Under the pieces are notes generated by a model. That model saw only the letters and a program-made list of their open reading frames with translations. It was not told the origin of the DNA and searched no databases. Below, piece after piece: positions 1 through 7,726 of a stretch of DNA of 35,036 nucleotides. Both the position numbers and the translations under genes were made by a program. The stretch comes from a virus. Location of the stretch: positions 1-35,036 of the IMG/VR virus record IMGVR_UViG_3300005935_000061, one strand, 5' to 3'. Numbering within the stretch: position 1 is the first letter of the stretch; the number at the start of each line of letters is the position of its first letter.

Positions 1-1295
1 TGTACCATTTGATTATTTGAAATCGTCCCAGTTGTTGAGCTTGCATAACTCGACCCGTCGAGATTGCTAAAATTATTTGTTAAAGCAGCCGCTAAAGTAA
101 ATTTACCCTTTGTTACGTTGCTTGTTCTGTCCTCAGATAAAATTGTTAAACTGTTTTGATTAGTTACATCTTGAATTACTGAGCTTAATCCATAGCTAGG
201 AATTAATAACGGTTCGGCCGCTATCGCTCTTGCTAAGTCAAAACTAGGAACTACTGTTTGCGATGAGCTTGTTGTTATCCCATAATAAATACGAGTGATA
301 GTTGACCGTTCAAAAGTACCAGTATCGACAATAATTGTCCCGTCAACTGTTGCGTCGAGATCGCACGTTAAATGATTCCATGTATCAACTGTTAAATCGG
401 CAACGGCAAAATTAAACCTTCTTTGGTGTCCTGAGCTTGTATAAAAAGTAACATAAATATAACTTACGTTTGATAATGTGTTCGGATAACAAGATACCCT
501 AAAGTGTCTATCTGTTAATGATAGTGTTACAGTTTCATACATATCAGCAGAGCCACTTAGTGATGTTGCTGTAAATTTAATTGATTGTCCGTTCTCTAAA
601 AAATCAGTAGAATTAGCCGCAACCGTTGGTGTGTTTGTCCCTGCTGTAAAATCCCCAACCGTTTCCATGTCGTTAATTGTTGATAACTCACTAGCTAGCC
701 CGTGATCAAAAGTGATTGCTGTAGTATCGGTTGTTGCATAAGTCCCACGTAAATATAAAAGCATTTCGCTATCATCAGTGAACGCATTTCTTAAAATCTT
801 ATCATTTGGTAGTGGATAACTTTCGCCTTTTTTATCAAAAGCATTAGCTATAGCAACTGTGTCTAATCCGCCACCGCCGCCACCAGAAGCCATATCGCCC
901 CAGCCGATAGTAGTCCCAGTGCTTGTTAATACTTGTCCCTCTGTGCCTATTGATAGTCTATCAGCGGTTTCTGTATCGCTTCTAAACATTATATCGCCTT
1001 CTGTAGTTAATGGATTAGCAAACCCAGCCGGGTTAGTCTTCCATATATAACCAAAAGGCGAGGAATCGTCTATAGTTAAAACTTGATCGTTTGAAGTGCC
1101 TGAAATATCTACTACTGATTCTACCTTATAATCAAGGGAATCCGTATCGGCACTATCTGTTATGCCTACTTTGTCCTCTAATGCCTCAATAGCACTAGAC
1201 TGTGTATTAGTTTCTACTGAGAGTATATCATCTACACCATCTACCTTATCAGCAAATGAATCTATTCCTGTTGGGAAATTCGTGCCTGTGCTCAT
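1..1295 (-). CDS. Tail fibre protein, 3'-truncated by window edge
   Basis: Open reading frame of 431 codons from ATG at 1295, running off the window without a stop. AAGGGG six bases before the ATG is its ribosome binding site. Residues ~100-150 carry the pattern common in phage tail fibres (NPLTTEGDIMFRSD... then GTEGQVLTSTGTTIGWGD), followed by a Gly-rich hinge (SGGGGGL). The remainder is Thr/Ser-rich and beta-like, with segments such as VSYIYVTFYTSSGHQRRFNF and DTWNHLTCDLDATVDGT that resemble a concanavalin/LamG-type carbohydrate-binding sandwich. The role inferred is receptor recognition at the tail tip. It follows a terminator-like hairpin, so it may be read by leakage or by an unseen promoter. 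The fibre class comes from the repeat pattern; the receptor is unknown. Confidence 0.8.
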   Translation of the reverse strand, partial: MSTGTNFPTGIDSFADKVDGVDDILSVETNTQSSAIEALEDKVGITDSADTDSLDYKVESVVDISGTSNDQVLTIDDSSPFGYIWKTNPAGFANPLTTEGDIMFRSDTETADRLSIGTEGQVLTSTGTTIGWGDMASGGGGGGLDTVAIANAFDKKGESYPLPNDKILRNAFTDDSEMLLYLRGTYATTDTTAITFDHGLASELSTINDMETVGDFTAGTNTPTVAANSTDFLENGQSIKFTATSLSGSADMYETVTLSLTDRHFRVSCYPNTLSNVSYIYVTFYTSSGHQRRFNFAVADLTVDTWNHLTCDLDATVDGTIIVDTGTFERSTITRIYYGITTSSSQTVVPSFDLARAIAAEPLLIPSYGLSSVIQDVTNQNSLTILSEDRTSNVTKGKFTLAAALTNNFSNLDGSSYASSTTGTISNNQMV

Positions 1296-1310
1296 GGTTT
1301 ACCCCTTTGT

Positions 1311-1353
1311 TTAAAAGAAGCCCTGGTAGGAGAAACAATAAAACCCTACCAGG
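1311..1353 (-). terminator. Terminator after the capsid/decoration unit
   Basis: On the minus strand a perfect 9-bp stem (CCTGGTAGG at 1353-1345 with CCTACCAGG at 1330-1322, loop 14 nt) is followed by GCTTCTTTT. This is a plausible rho-independent terminator between the decoration-like gene and the tail fibre. The loop is longer than usual and the U tract is imperfect, so read-through to the fibre gene is likely. Confidence 0.6.
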
Positions 1354-1369
1354 ACAACTCATTAGTATC

Positions 1370-1888
1370 TTATCCTACAGCAACACCTTCAAGTGAAGTT
1401 ATTTGCCACGTCTCGTTAATGAACAACATAGTACAAGAATCATTTGCATCAGCAAAAGTCAAAGTTGCACCAGCCGCTAAATTAGCAGGTGTGATAACTG
1501 CATTGTTACCGCCATCTACTGTCATTACCATTATCAATTTCTGGCCTTCAACACCATCTGGTAGCGTATATGAGAACGCTTCCGCAGTAGTATCAAAAGC
1601 AATTACATCAGCTAATGCCAACGCTGTGCCATCTGCAGCAACTGTTGAAATTCCGCCAAGAGTAACTACTCCAGCGTCAGTAACAGAAGCTACATAAAAT
1701 CTTACACAACTAGAACCATCAGCCGCAATTACTTCAATTACATCGCCAGCATATAGTCTATAGTCAGTGAAATAACTAGCAGCAGTTACATCATCAGAAG
1801 CCTGATTGACATAAACATACTTAGCTATAACTTCACCAGCTTTAGCATTGTTTACAACAACACTTAAATTTTCTCTATCAAAAGCCAT
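1370..1888 (-). CDS. Capsid decoration/head-fibre-like protein (172 aa)
   Basis: 172 aa, starting MAFDRENLSVVVNNAKAG with AGGAG upstream. Its first ~85 residues match the neighbouring 81-aa protein (2197-1952) in pattern: MAF..NL..V.NN.KAG, a Tyr-rich strand, then TAG/GD..EVI.AD, FYV..VT.AGVVTL. This pattern is familiar from small virion proteins encoded just after the capsid gene of podoviruses. The second half (~100-172, TAEAFSYTLPDGVEGQKL to the C-terminus) is a separate beta-rich, Gly/Ala-rich domain absent from the paralogue. Inferred role: it sits on the capsid surface as decoration or a head fibre. Position after the capsid gene and the paralogy support this; no enzyme motif is visible. 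Confidence 0.55.
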   Translation of the reverse strand: MAFDRENLSVVVNNAKAGEVIAKYVYVNQASDDVTAASYFTDYRLYAGDVIEVIAADGSSCVRFYVASVTDAGVVTLGGISTVAADGTALALADVIAFDTTAEAFSYTLPDGVEGQKLIMVMTVDGGNNAVITPANLAAGATLTFADANDSCTMLFINETWQITSLEGVAVG

Positions 1889-1912
1889 AATATTTCTCCT
1901 TTCAGTTTATTG

Positions 1913-1940
1913 AGTGGCCGAGCATTTCTACCCAGCCACT
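1913..1940 (-). other. Hairpin between the two decoration genes
   Basis: AGTGGCTG (1940-1933) pairs with CGGCCACT (1920-1913) on the minus strand, 8 bp with one G-U pair and a 12-nt loop. No U tract follows, so it is more likely an mRNA processing or stability element, or a weak attenuator setting the ratio of the two paralogues, than a terminator. Confidence 0.35.
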
Positions 1941-1951
1941 AATTAAGTCTT

Positions 1952-2197
1952 TTACGAGTTAGCTACCAAAGTAACTACTCCAGCAGCAGTCACAACAGTT
2001 ACATTATAAAATGTATTGTTGCCATAGTCTGCGTCGATAACGTTTACTTGGTCGCCAACAGTGAATCTGCCAGTCGTAATTGCACCAGCGTCAGTCATTG
2101 TGTCGCCATCAGCGTTGTAATATAACCATAGAGTAGGAACATTTCCAGCTTTTTGGTTATTAGTTACACATGTTAGGTTAGTTATAGTAAATGCCAT
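1952..2197 (-). CDS. Short decoration-like protein (81 aa)
   Basis: 81 aa, directly downstream of the major capsid gene (13-nt gap) with a GGAGGGTATAAATT-type ribosome site. It starts MAFTITNLTCVTNNQKAG and ends with NVTVVTAAGVVTLVANS, which lines up with residues 1-85 of the 172-aa protein that follows. It therefore looks like a single-domain version of that protein. By position and fold type I infer a capsid decoration or stabilising protein. An alternative is a minor head fibre subunit. No catalytic residues are seen. Confidence 0.5.
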   Translation of the reverse strand: MAFTITNLTCVTNNQKAGNVPTLWLYYNADGDTMTDAGAITTGRFTVGDQVNVIDADYGNNTFYNVTVVTAAGVVTLVANS

Positions 2198-2210
2198 AAT
2201 TTATACCCTC

Positions 2211-3062
2211 CTATGCTTCACTAGTGTGAATAATTACGATTCCGTCAGTATCAATAGCAATCGCACCAGCAGAATAAACACAACCAACTTGCCAAGCTAA
2301 TTTTTCAGCAATCCAATCCACCATAGATGTCATGTCTTTACCGATAGCCAAGCCAATAGCTTGTTTGTGATATGCGAAGTTATATCTTTTAGCGTTAGTA
2401 GGCCCGTCAGAGAATGGTAATCCACCTTCTGTACGTCCACCAATCATAATAAACTTGAATCCTAAGTAAGTATCTAGCTCACCTCTAACCAACGCTTTAA
2501 TAGAGTTGTAATCAGAAGATGTTACAGCAGTAATACCTAAAAGGTCTTCTAAGAAATAAGATGAGTGTACTAAACATCTATCGTCACCAGGTACGTTATT
2601 TTCGTCCAATATGCGTTTAGCTTGTGCTAAATATGCAACAGTTGGAGTCACAGAACCGTCACCAACTGTAGTAGCAGTACCTACAGTATCTTCTAAAGCG
2701 TCTATAACAAGTTGATCTTCACGTCTTCCAATTGCTTTTGCAGTGTTTTCAGCGATGATTTTCTTGTCGTCAAAATTAATCTTCTCGATGTCCATGATGT
2801 CTTCGTAGTCGAAAGCATCCCAATCAGATAGAGTAACAGTTACTCTTGAACGGCTTGCGTTCATTGCAACTACATCGTTACCTCTATTATGTTGTGTAGC
2901 AACACCAGAACCAGCTTTTGGAAATCTGTGTGTAGAACCTACAACCCCTGTCTTTACTCTTACGCTCTCACGTAATGATTTAGTACCTTGGTAGGCTACT
3001 TTTACTTCTGAATCAAATGAATCTATGAATACGTTACTTACTTGCATTACCAAATTAACCAC
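2211..3062 (-). CDS. Major capsid protein (HK97-fold type)
   Basis: 283 aa, usual for podovirus capsid proteins. Features expected of the HK97-like fold are present: an N-arm and E-loop-like strand region (residues ~35-85, THRFPKAGSGVATQHNRG), the long spine helix (~95-125, DIEKINFDDKKIIAENTAKA then IGRREDQLVIDAL), and a P-domain/A-domain beta region (~160-280, LGFKFIMIGGR, AYHKQAIGLAIGKDM). The reading frame opens at GTG 3062, but its AAGGA is too close. TTG at 3053 or ATG at 3047 are other possible starts, so the true N-terminus is uncertain. The scaffold lies upstream, a promoter stands between them, and decoration proteins follow. The gene forms the icosahedral shell. Confidence 0.85.
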   Translation of the reverse strand: MVNLVMQVSNVFIDSFDSEVKVAYQGTKSLRESVRVKTGVVGSTHRFPKAGSGVATQHNRGNDVVAMNASRSRVTVTLSDWDAFDYEDIMDIEKINFDDKKIIAENTAKAIGRREDQLVIDALEDTVGTATTVGDGSVTPTVAYLAQAKRILDENNVPGDDRCLVHSSYFLEDLLGITAVTSSDYNSIKALVRGELDTYLGFKFIMIGGRTEGGLPFSDGPTNAKRYNFAYHKQAIGLAIGKDMTSMVDWIAEKLAWQVGCVYSAGAIAIDTDGIVIIHTSEA

Positions 3063-3174
3063 TTCCTTTTCTTTATATATTTTTTAAAACATTGTGAAAT
3101 AGGAAGCCTTAACTTGAAAGAGGGTTTGGCAGAATTGCCATACGAGGCTCTATTAAGGGTTATTTAACAGTTAT

Positions 3175-3203
3175 ATTGTAAACTATATTCAATAAACGTG
3201 CAA
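3175..3203 (-). promoter_or_regulatory. Promoter of the major capsid unit
   Basis: In the 145-bp gap between scaffold and capsid genes the minus strand reads TTGCAC (3203-3198), 17 bp, TACAAT (3180-3175). The -10 matches sigma70 consensus at 5 of 6 bases. The same TTGCA-17-TACAAT layout stands before the HNH gene at 19.7 kb. It would raise capsid and decoration expression above scaffold and portal. A small TGGCA/TGCCA hairpin follows at about 3130-3145. Confidence 0.6.
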
Positions 3204-3207
3204 CTGA

Positions 3208-4119
3208 CTATGCTTGACTGTCCATCAGTCTGCTATTTCTACCAGCCTTTGCCCTTAATGCTGTTATAGTTTGTTTGCGCATGTCGCTAGTTTTAGGGTC
3301 TAAGTATTCAGCTTTAAGCTCATAGTCAGGAGCTAAACCACCTAAATCAGCTACACTTACAGGAACGCCACTAGCAGCACCACCAAAAGAATCTTTTAAC
3401 TGCATTATAGTATCAATAAACGGCGCACCTTGTGATTCCATTAGGTTTACAAGGTCATTCTTTGTTTTAGCACTTAACGACGGTGAAGTCTCTACAAACT
3501 GTTTAGCCTCTCTTATAATGTTATCTGCGTTAGAGCCTAGTTCTTTCTTTTGTGATTCTATCCAGCGTGACTTCTCTATTATCTTCTCGTCTTTAGTTTT
3601 TGAGTCTACAGCACCTAGTGATTCCAATACCTGCAATACAGCATTACTTACTTGAGCACCTTGCACTTTATTAAGGCCACTGTCTAGGTATGTCTTTGCT
3701 AGGTGATCTGATATTTCAGTGATAACAGTTCTGTCCTCTTCGGTCATGTCTTCATTGTTAGGGTCAAACAACTTCATAAAACGTTCTTCAGGTGCATAGT
3801 CTTCAAAGTATTTATCTGATGTCTCAGGTGCTTTACCATTAGAAATAGTGCGTCTTAGGTCTAATATACGTTTATTAAACTTCTCATCTGCCTTTTTCTG
3901 ATTACCAAGGTATTCTTTGATAGCCTCTTTATCTGCCTTACCCTCTTCGCTAAAGAATCCTTCTGGATAGTCATACTCGTCTTTAGTTTCTACTGGATGA
4001 TCTGGAACGTCTGTTAGTCCCTCTGGTGCTTTCTCTTCAACTGAACCAACTAGCGAATCATCACTAGCTGGCGTTGCTGTAGTTTCTTCTACTGTTTCTG
4101 TTATTGTTTCTTCTGTCAT
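3208..4119 (-). CDS. Capsid assembly scaffolding protein
   Basis: 303 aa, starting at ATG 4119 after AGGAG. Its N-terminal ~60 residues are very acidic and low in complexity (Glu/Thr/Asp), followed by long charged helices, including a coiled-coil-like stretch at ~130-225. The C-terminal tail is basic (RKQTITALRAKAGRNSRLMD). Acidic front, helical body and basic capsid-binding tail, placed between portal and capsid genes, are typical of podovirus scaffolding proteins, which guide procapsid assembly and then leave. No protease motif is visible. Sequence similarity between scaffold families is low, so the call rests on context and composition. Confidence 0.7.
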   Translation of the reverse strand: MTEETITETVEETTATPASDDSLVGSVEEKAPEGLTDVPDHPVETKDEYDYPEGFFSEEGKADKEAIKEYLGNQKKADEKFNKRILDLRRTISNGKAPETSDKYFEDYAPEERFMKLFDPNNEDMTEEDRTVITEISDHLAKTYLDSGLNKVQGAQVSNAVLQVLESLGAVDSKTKDEKIIEKSRWIESQKKELGSNADNIIREAKQFVETSPSLSAKTKNDLVNLMESQGAPFIDTIMQLKDSFGGAASGVPVSVADLGGLAPDYELKAEYLDPKTSDMRKQTITALRAKAGRNSRLMDSQA

Positions 4120-4128
4120 TGTTTACTC

Positions 4129-4350
4129 CTATAGTTTAATTGGTTCTTTTACCTCAATATCTTTTTTCTTGGCTTCTTTAGGGATGATAACTTTACCTGG
4201 CTTTGGTGCTTTTGGTTTAGCCTTTGGCTTAATTGCACCAACAGCTTCTAATTTCTGGTAGTATTCCTGAACAGCTTTACACACCATTGAAACGATGTCT
4301 GTATCTAGGTTACTGCTTTGTATTTCATTTATAACTCTTGTAATGTCCAT
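4129..4350 (-). CDS. Small Lys/Pro-rich head-module protein (73 aa)
   Basis: 73 aa with AGGTG before ATG 4350. The N-terminal ~38 residues look helical (MDITRVINEIQSSNLDTDIV...). The C-terminal half is a Lys/Pro/Ala-rich low-complexity tail (KPKAKPKAPKPGK). It lies between portal and scaffold with short spacing on both sides, so it probably belongs to head assembly. I do not recognise a family; a DNA- or capsid-contacting basic tail is an inference from composition. Confidence 0.45.
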   Translation of the reverse strand: MDITRVINEIQSSNLDTDIVSMVCKAVQEYYQKLEAVGAIKPKAKPKAPKPGKVIIPKEAKKKDIEVKEPIKL

Positions 4351-4359
4351 TTAATTCAC

Positions 4360-4584
4360 CTACTCCCCTTTTTGTTTTGCTTTGGCTATTATGCCCTTTA
4401 TATGATTGACTAAGTTCTGCTCGCCTATCTTTGAATAAGTTGCATTAACGTTATCATAGTTAGGAAAGTTATTATGTGAATACTTATCTAAATATTCCAG
4501 GGCTTTAACCCCTGCCTCATTATCAAGAGCTTGTAAGAATATCCTGTGAATGTCCTTGATCTTATCGTTTATATCGTGCTTCAT
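4360..4584 (-). CDS. Small helical protein after portal (74 aa)
   Basis: 74 aa, ATG overlapping the portal stop by one base (TAATG), so translation is coupled. Mostly helical and charged (MKHDINDKIKDIHRIFLQAL...), ending in a basic helix (IKGIIAKAKQKGE). No known motif. Spacing to the next gene is 9 nt. Inferred to take part in head assembly only because of its place in the portal-scaffold operon. Confidence 0.45.
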   Translation of the reverse strand: MKHDINDKIKDIHRIFLQALDNEAGVKALEYLDKYSHNNFPNYDNVNATYSKIGEQNLVNHIKGIIAKAKQKGE

Positions 4585-6185
4585 TAAGACATTGCCTCTT
4601 TTTCTGCCATGTTAGCCTCTGCCTTGCCCATGTCTTTAGCGTTAGTGGCTAATACATCTTGCTCAACAGCTTGTTTCTGTGCTTGTTGTTGTGCCTGTGC
4701 TTGTTGTTGCTGGTTAGCGTCTGTCTCTTCTTTAGTATTAACAAACCTTGGCGGCACTCCTAATAAGTTCATTAAGTAAACTGCCATGTCATTAACCTTC
4801 ATAGAAGATGTAAGCATTGCACCAGTTGGGTCTAACTGTAATAGTAGTGCTGCAGATTGTATAATTGACTGAGCCTCACCTTGCTGTAACTGTCTAGCTA
4901 TTGGAGTGTTGATCTTAACTTTATAAGCAAGCCCGTCAATATCGGCTATGTTAAACTCTTTCTTGATAATGCCAGTTGATGCTAATACATCCATAATTCT
5001 TTTTACTAGCGGTAATTGAAACTCTGCAATCAATCTACCAAACACACTGTTAAGGTTACGTCTCATTTCCATCTGCCTAGCGTTTACCTCGGTAGCTGTT
5101 AATTGTCTGCTACCTTCGTTAGGTAAAGTATTCCCAAATGTATTACGTTTGATCTCCATTGTAAGCTCTTGTATCTTATAAGACTCTACATTGTGATCTG
5201 TTGAGATTTGTAATGGCACAATACTGGATGTGGTATCAGGCACTACATTCAAGCTAAATGGTGTTAGCTCTAAACCTTCAACGTCCAACATCGCATCTTC
5301 TTGCACTAGCAATGGTGGAATATTATAAGCAAAGTTTCTAAGTGAATACTCTTTAATTAAATTAAGTGTCTTTATATCGTTAAGAGAAGTAATGCCGACG
5401 CCACGTCCATACGGTTCTCCTGCACACTTGTTCCATCTCAATACAATAAATGGGTTAGTTTTATACTCACGTTGAACGAGTATCTCTATACTTGCTTGAT
5501 CTACTACCATGTAATGATAAGCGTCTATATCTACGTCGTAGTAAGTACACTCGATTAGCTGGATGTCCTTTTTAAGCTCTTCTTCTGTATATTCTTTGTC
5601 TTTAAGCTCTACCCATTGCTGACCTAATAGCTCTCGTCTCATTTCATATTTACGGTATACGGCATTAACTTCTCCGTTAGCTCCCTCTGTAACACAATAC
5701 TCTTTTAATGGTATAGCTTTAAAGGTAAGTGGCTGTCTTGGATTGCCAGGTAATACTAACATACAGCCAGTACCAGCAAATACGTCATAGCAAAACTCAC
5801 TAAATGCCATATCAAAGTATGAAGCGTTCTTATACTCGTTAGCTAGCTCTGTTAGTTTATCTAGCTCTAAATTAACCTCTTCTCGTTCCTCTTCTTTAAA
5901 TCTCATACCAGCTTCTAGGCTAATCCATTTAGCCATTGGAGGGCAAAGTACCTCTTGCATAGTATTAACAAACTCTGCCGCTGATTGTTCGCCAATTGAT
6001 GTATATAAATTAGCTCGTCTATCTTGAAATTCAGGAGATGTACTTGTATCAAACTCTTTCTGATACCCGTCTCTTGCTGGCATACAATACTCAAATACTT
6101 GTCTATACTCAGTGTCCCAAGTAGACTTAATAGATGATGCAGTAGTATATCTTTTGTTTATCTCATGTGCTGTGTATTTTTTCAT
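4584..6185 (-). CDS. Portal protein (podovirus head-to-tail connector)
   Basis: 533 aa, the normal size of T7-type connectors. The N-terminus shows the family hallmarks: a region around WDTEYRQVFEYCMPARD, then a helical stretch with YTSIGEQSAAEFVNTMQEVL followed by CPPMAKWISLEAG. A conserved Pro/Gly block, EPYGRGVGITSLNDIKTLN, lies at about residues 255-275. TATEVNARQMEMRRNL (~365-380) is a helix typical of this family. The last ~50 residues are Gln/Ala-rich. Twelve copies would form the ring through which DNA enters and leaves the capsid. The ATG overlaps the stop of the preceding gene (TAATG). This is one of the clearest calls in the window. Confidence 0.93.
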   Translation of the reverse strand: MKKYTAHEINKRYTTASSIKSTWDTEYRQVFEYCMPARDGYQKEFDTSTSPEFQDRRANLYTSIGEQSAAEFVNTMQEVLCPPMAKWISLEAGMRFKEEEREEVNLELDKLTELANEYKNASYFDMAFSEFCYDVFAGTGCMLVLPGNPRQPLTFKAIPLKEYCVTEGANGEVNAVYRKYEMRRELLGQQWVELKDKEYTEEELKKDIQLIECTYYDVDIDAYHYMVVDQASIEILVQREYKTNPFIVLRWNKCAGEPYGRGVGITSLNDIKTLNLIKEYSLRNFAYNIPPLLVQEDAMLDVEGLELTPFSLNVVPDTTSSIVPLQISTDHNVESYKIQELTMEIKRNTFGNTLPNEGSRQLTATEVNARQMEMRRNLNSVFGRLIAEFQLPLVKRIMDVLASTGIIKKEFNIADIDGLAYKVKINTPIARQLQQGEAQSIIQSAALLLQLDPTGAMLTSSMKVNDMAVYLMNLLGVPPRFVNTKEETDANQQQQAQAQQQAQKQAVEQDVLATNAKDMGKAEANMAEKEAMS

Positions 6186-6487
6186 TATCCTAACGCTCCC
6201 CCGGTTAATGTTTGGCCAGGGTCTTCTAAGCCCGTAGCACCTGTTTGATTAATTGAATAGCCTGACTCACCTACTAATTGCTTGCGTAGTGTGTCTGAAC
6301 TAGTTTTCTTTTTCTTATCTTCTGCGGCTTGTGCTTTGGATAACTCACTAGCCTGTGCTGCTTGTTGGTCTTCTAATGCTCCCTTTTGTGCTCTAAGACC
6401 TTGCTCTGCCGATTCTGCACCTTTAATGCCAGAGTATGCAGACACTACGGATGATGCCGCCATTACGCCTGCTGCTGTTATTCCCAT
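6185..6487 (-). CDS. Small virion-associated protein (100 aa)
   Basis: 100 aa. The N-terminus is a hydrophobic, Ala/Gly-rich segment (MGITAAGVMAASSVVSAYSG), followed by an Ala/Gln/Lys coiled coil (~30-65) and a Gly-rich tail (TGLEDPGQTLTGGALG). This architecture is common in small phage virion proteins encoded beside the portal and resembles a miniature of the 174-aa ejection protein at 31.4 kb. It may be an injected, membrane-active protein. Its gene overlaps the portal start. No family can be named with certainty. Confidence 0.5.
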   Translation of the reverse strand: MGITAAGVMAASSVVSAYSGIKGAESAEQGLRAQKGALEDQQAAQASELSKAQAAEDKKKKTSSDTLRKQLVGESGYSINQTGATGLEDPGQTLTGGALG

Positions 6488-6488
6488 G

Positions 6489-6887
6489 CTAAACCTCCAA
6501 ATATTTTATTACTGTGTGATCTATATATCCCCACCGCTTTAATAGCTTAATTAAGCTACTGTCTTTATATTCTATATTAGCACCTATTTGAATTGAGGCG
6601 CAACCGAGCTTCTTCGCTTCACGTTCTGCCCTTTTAATATACTTTCTAACCAGCTTTAAGCTACCTCTATAACATGGCTTAATATAGAACATTAGCTCTA
6701 CCAGTGACTTACCGCCTTTAAAATCAGGAGCTTCGATATAAGCAAAGATACCAGTAAAGTCTATGCAAAAGAACATTAAGTTATGATTATCAGCCATGGC
6801 GTATAGCGTCTCTCTAACTACATCGACATCTTTAAACCCGATGTCGTCATGTATTAAATTAACCCAATGATCTACAGCGTCTCTCAT
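6489..6887 (-). CDS. GNAT-like protein (T7 gp13-type context)
   Basis: 132 aa. The middle has the GNAT core layout: strand ELMFYIKPCYRG, a long amphipathic helix LVRKYIKRAEREAKKLG, strand CASIQIGAN, then a helix KDSSLIKLLKRWGYI ending in a Gly-Tyr-Ile turn. The usual R/Q-x-x-G-x-G/A acetyl-CoA loop is weak (YRGSLK), so catalytic activity is doubtful. T7 internal virion protein gp13 is a GNAT-related virion protein of nearly the same length, and the place between terminase and portal fits such an assembly factor. The fold assignment is by eye. Confidence 0.55.
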   Translation of the reverse strand: MRDAVDHWVNLIHDDIGFKDVDVVRETLYAMADNHNLMFFCIDFTGIFAYIEAPDFKGGKSLVELMFYIKPCYRGSLKLVRKYIKRAEREAKKLGCASIQIGANIEYKDSSLIKLLKRWGYIDHTVIKYLEV

Positions 6888-6903
6888 CTATCCCCCTAGT
6901 TTA

Positions 6904-7332
6904 TTATCCTATCCTTGGCATGTTTGATTTCATAGAGCCTATAGCGCTCTTCATTTTATTATTTGATCGTAGCTTAGTCTTCTCTAGTCCACCTTTAGCA
7001 GCTAGTCTTTTCTTTCTACTCTTCTCTTCTCTAAATGATTTATCCTCTGCACGTCTTTGGTTACTTAACCCTCTAGCCTCTGCCTTTGTTCTGGCTTTAT
7101 TTTCAGCCATTGATTCTGATGTTCTCCTGGCGTCACCTTTTTTACTAAATGTATCTCTAATATCCCAATCAAGAACGTTACCACCGCCACCTACAGAAAT
7201 ATCTTCTGCTTTCATGCCAGCGCCAACACCTTGACCTGTAGTCCTGGCGTTATTCTTTTGTTGTCTTTGAGTTGCTGCTTTTGATTGATCGAAAGGATTC
7301 TGTACTGAACCTCCACCGCCACCATCACCCAT
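6904..7332 (-). CDS. Gly-rich N-terminus, basic virion/assembly protein (142 aa)
   Basis: I chose ATG 7332 because AAGGGG stands seven bases before it; an open frame extends further upstream to 7401 but without a ribosome site. The protein begins MGDGGGGGSVQNPFDQSK and is then strongly basic and Arg/Lys/Gln-rich (about residues 60-125), with little hydrophobic content. Proteins with such Gly-rich starts often lie near portal genes in podoviruses. The basic body suggests contact with packaged DNA or an acidic partner. No enzyme motif seen. Confidence 0.5.
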   Translation of the reverse strand: MGDGGGGGSVQNPFDQSKAATQRQQKNNARTTGQGVGAGMKAEDISVGGGGNVLDWDIRDTFSKKGDARRTSESMAENKARTKAEARGLSNQRRAEDKSFREEKSRKKRLAAKGGLEKTKLRSNNKMKSAIGSMKSNMPRIG

Positions 7333-7336
7333 ATTG

Positions 7337-7726
7337 TTACCCCTTATTAAATAAATATACTTGCTGGCCATCTTTGTTGTATATGCCAGTCCCAATACCA
7401 CCGAGTTTCTTATATGTCCTTTTAACTACAGGTAAGTTATCAAACGATGTTGCTAGTATTATATCATACTTATTAACAAGTTGTCCCCATAATTTATATG
7501 CGCCACCAGTTGTTGACAATATATCCACAATGAAACATGAGTTATCCCCAATCTCCCTATATATAATAAAGCAGTCAATAGTGCCTAACATGATATTATA
7601 TCTATAGCTATCAAAGCAACTAAAGTAACCTTCACGCTCTGTGAGGATACCTATCTTTTTATATTCTGTTATATACCTGGTGATTATCTTATCTTTGATT
7701 ATCCATAGCGTGTTAGCGTCTATCAT
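7337..7726 (-). CDS. Second small GNAT-like protein (129 aa)
   Basis: 129 aa, start overlapping the large terminase stop by four bases (ATGA), so coupled to it. The pattern is alternating strands (IMLGTIDCFIIYREI, SCFIVDILST) and a C-terminal helix DNLPVVKRTYKKLGGIGTG, which resembles the last helix-turn of GNAT folds. Similarity to the 132-aa neighbour is at the level of architecture only. A divergent paralogue of that protein, with one gene lying between them, is possible. Function unknown; an acyl-CoA loop is not evident. Confidence 0.4.
   Translation of the reverse strand: MIDANTLWIIKDKIITRYITEYKKIGILTEREGYFSCFDSYRYNIMLGTIDCFIIYREIGDNSCFIVDILSTTGGAYKLWGQLVNKYDIILATSFDNLPVVKRTYKKLGGIGTGIYNKDGQQVYLFNKG

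Noticed and set aside
859-1050. Plus-strand Pro-rich open frame
   Set aside because: Lies wholly opposite the tail fibre coding frame; Pro run is the reverse of the Gly hinge.
6920-7234. Plus-strand hydrophobic open frame of about 100 codons
   Set aside because: Antisense shadow of the basic 142-aa gene, no ribosome site.
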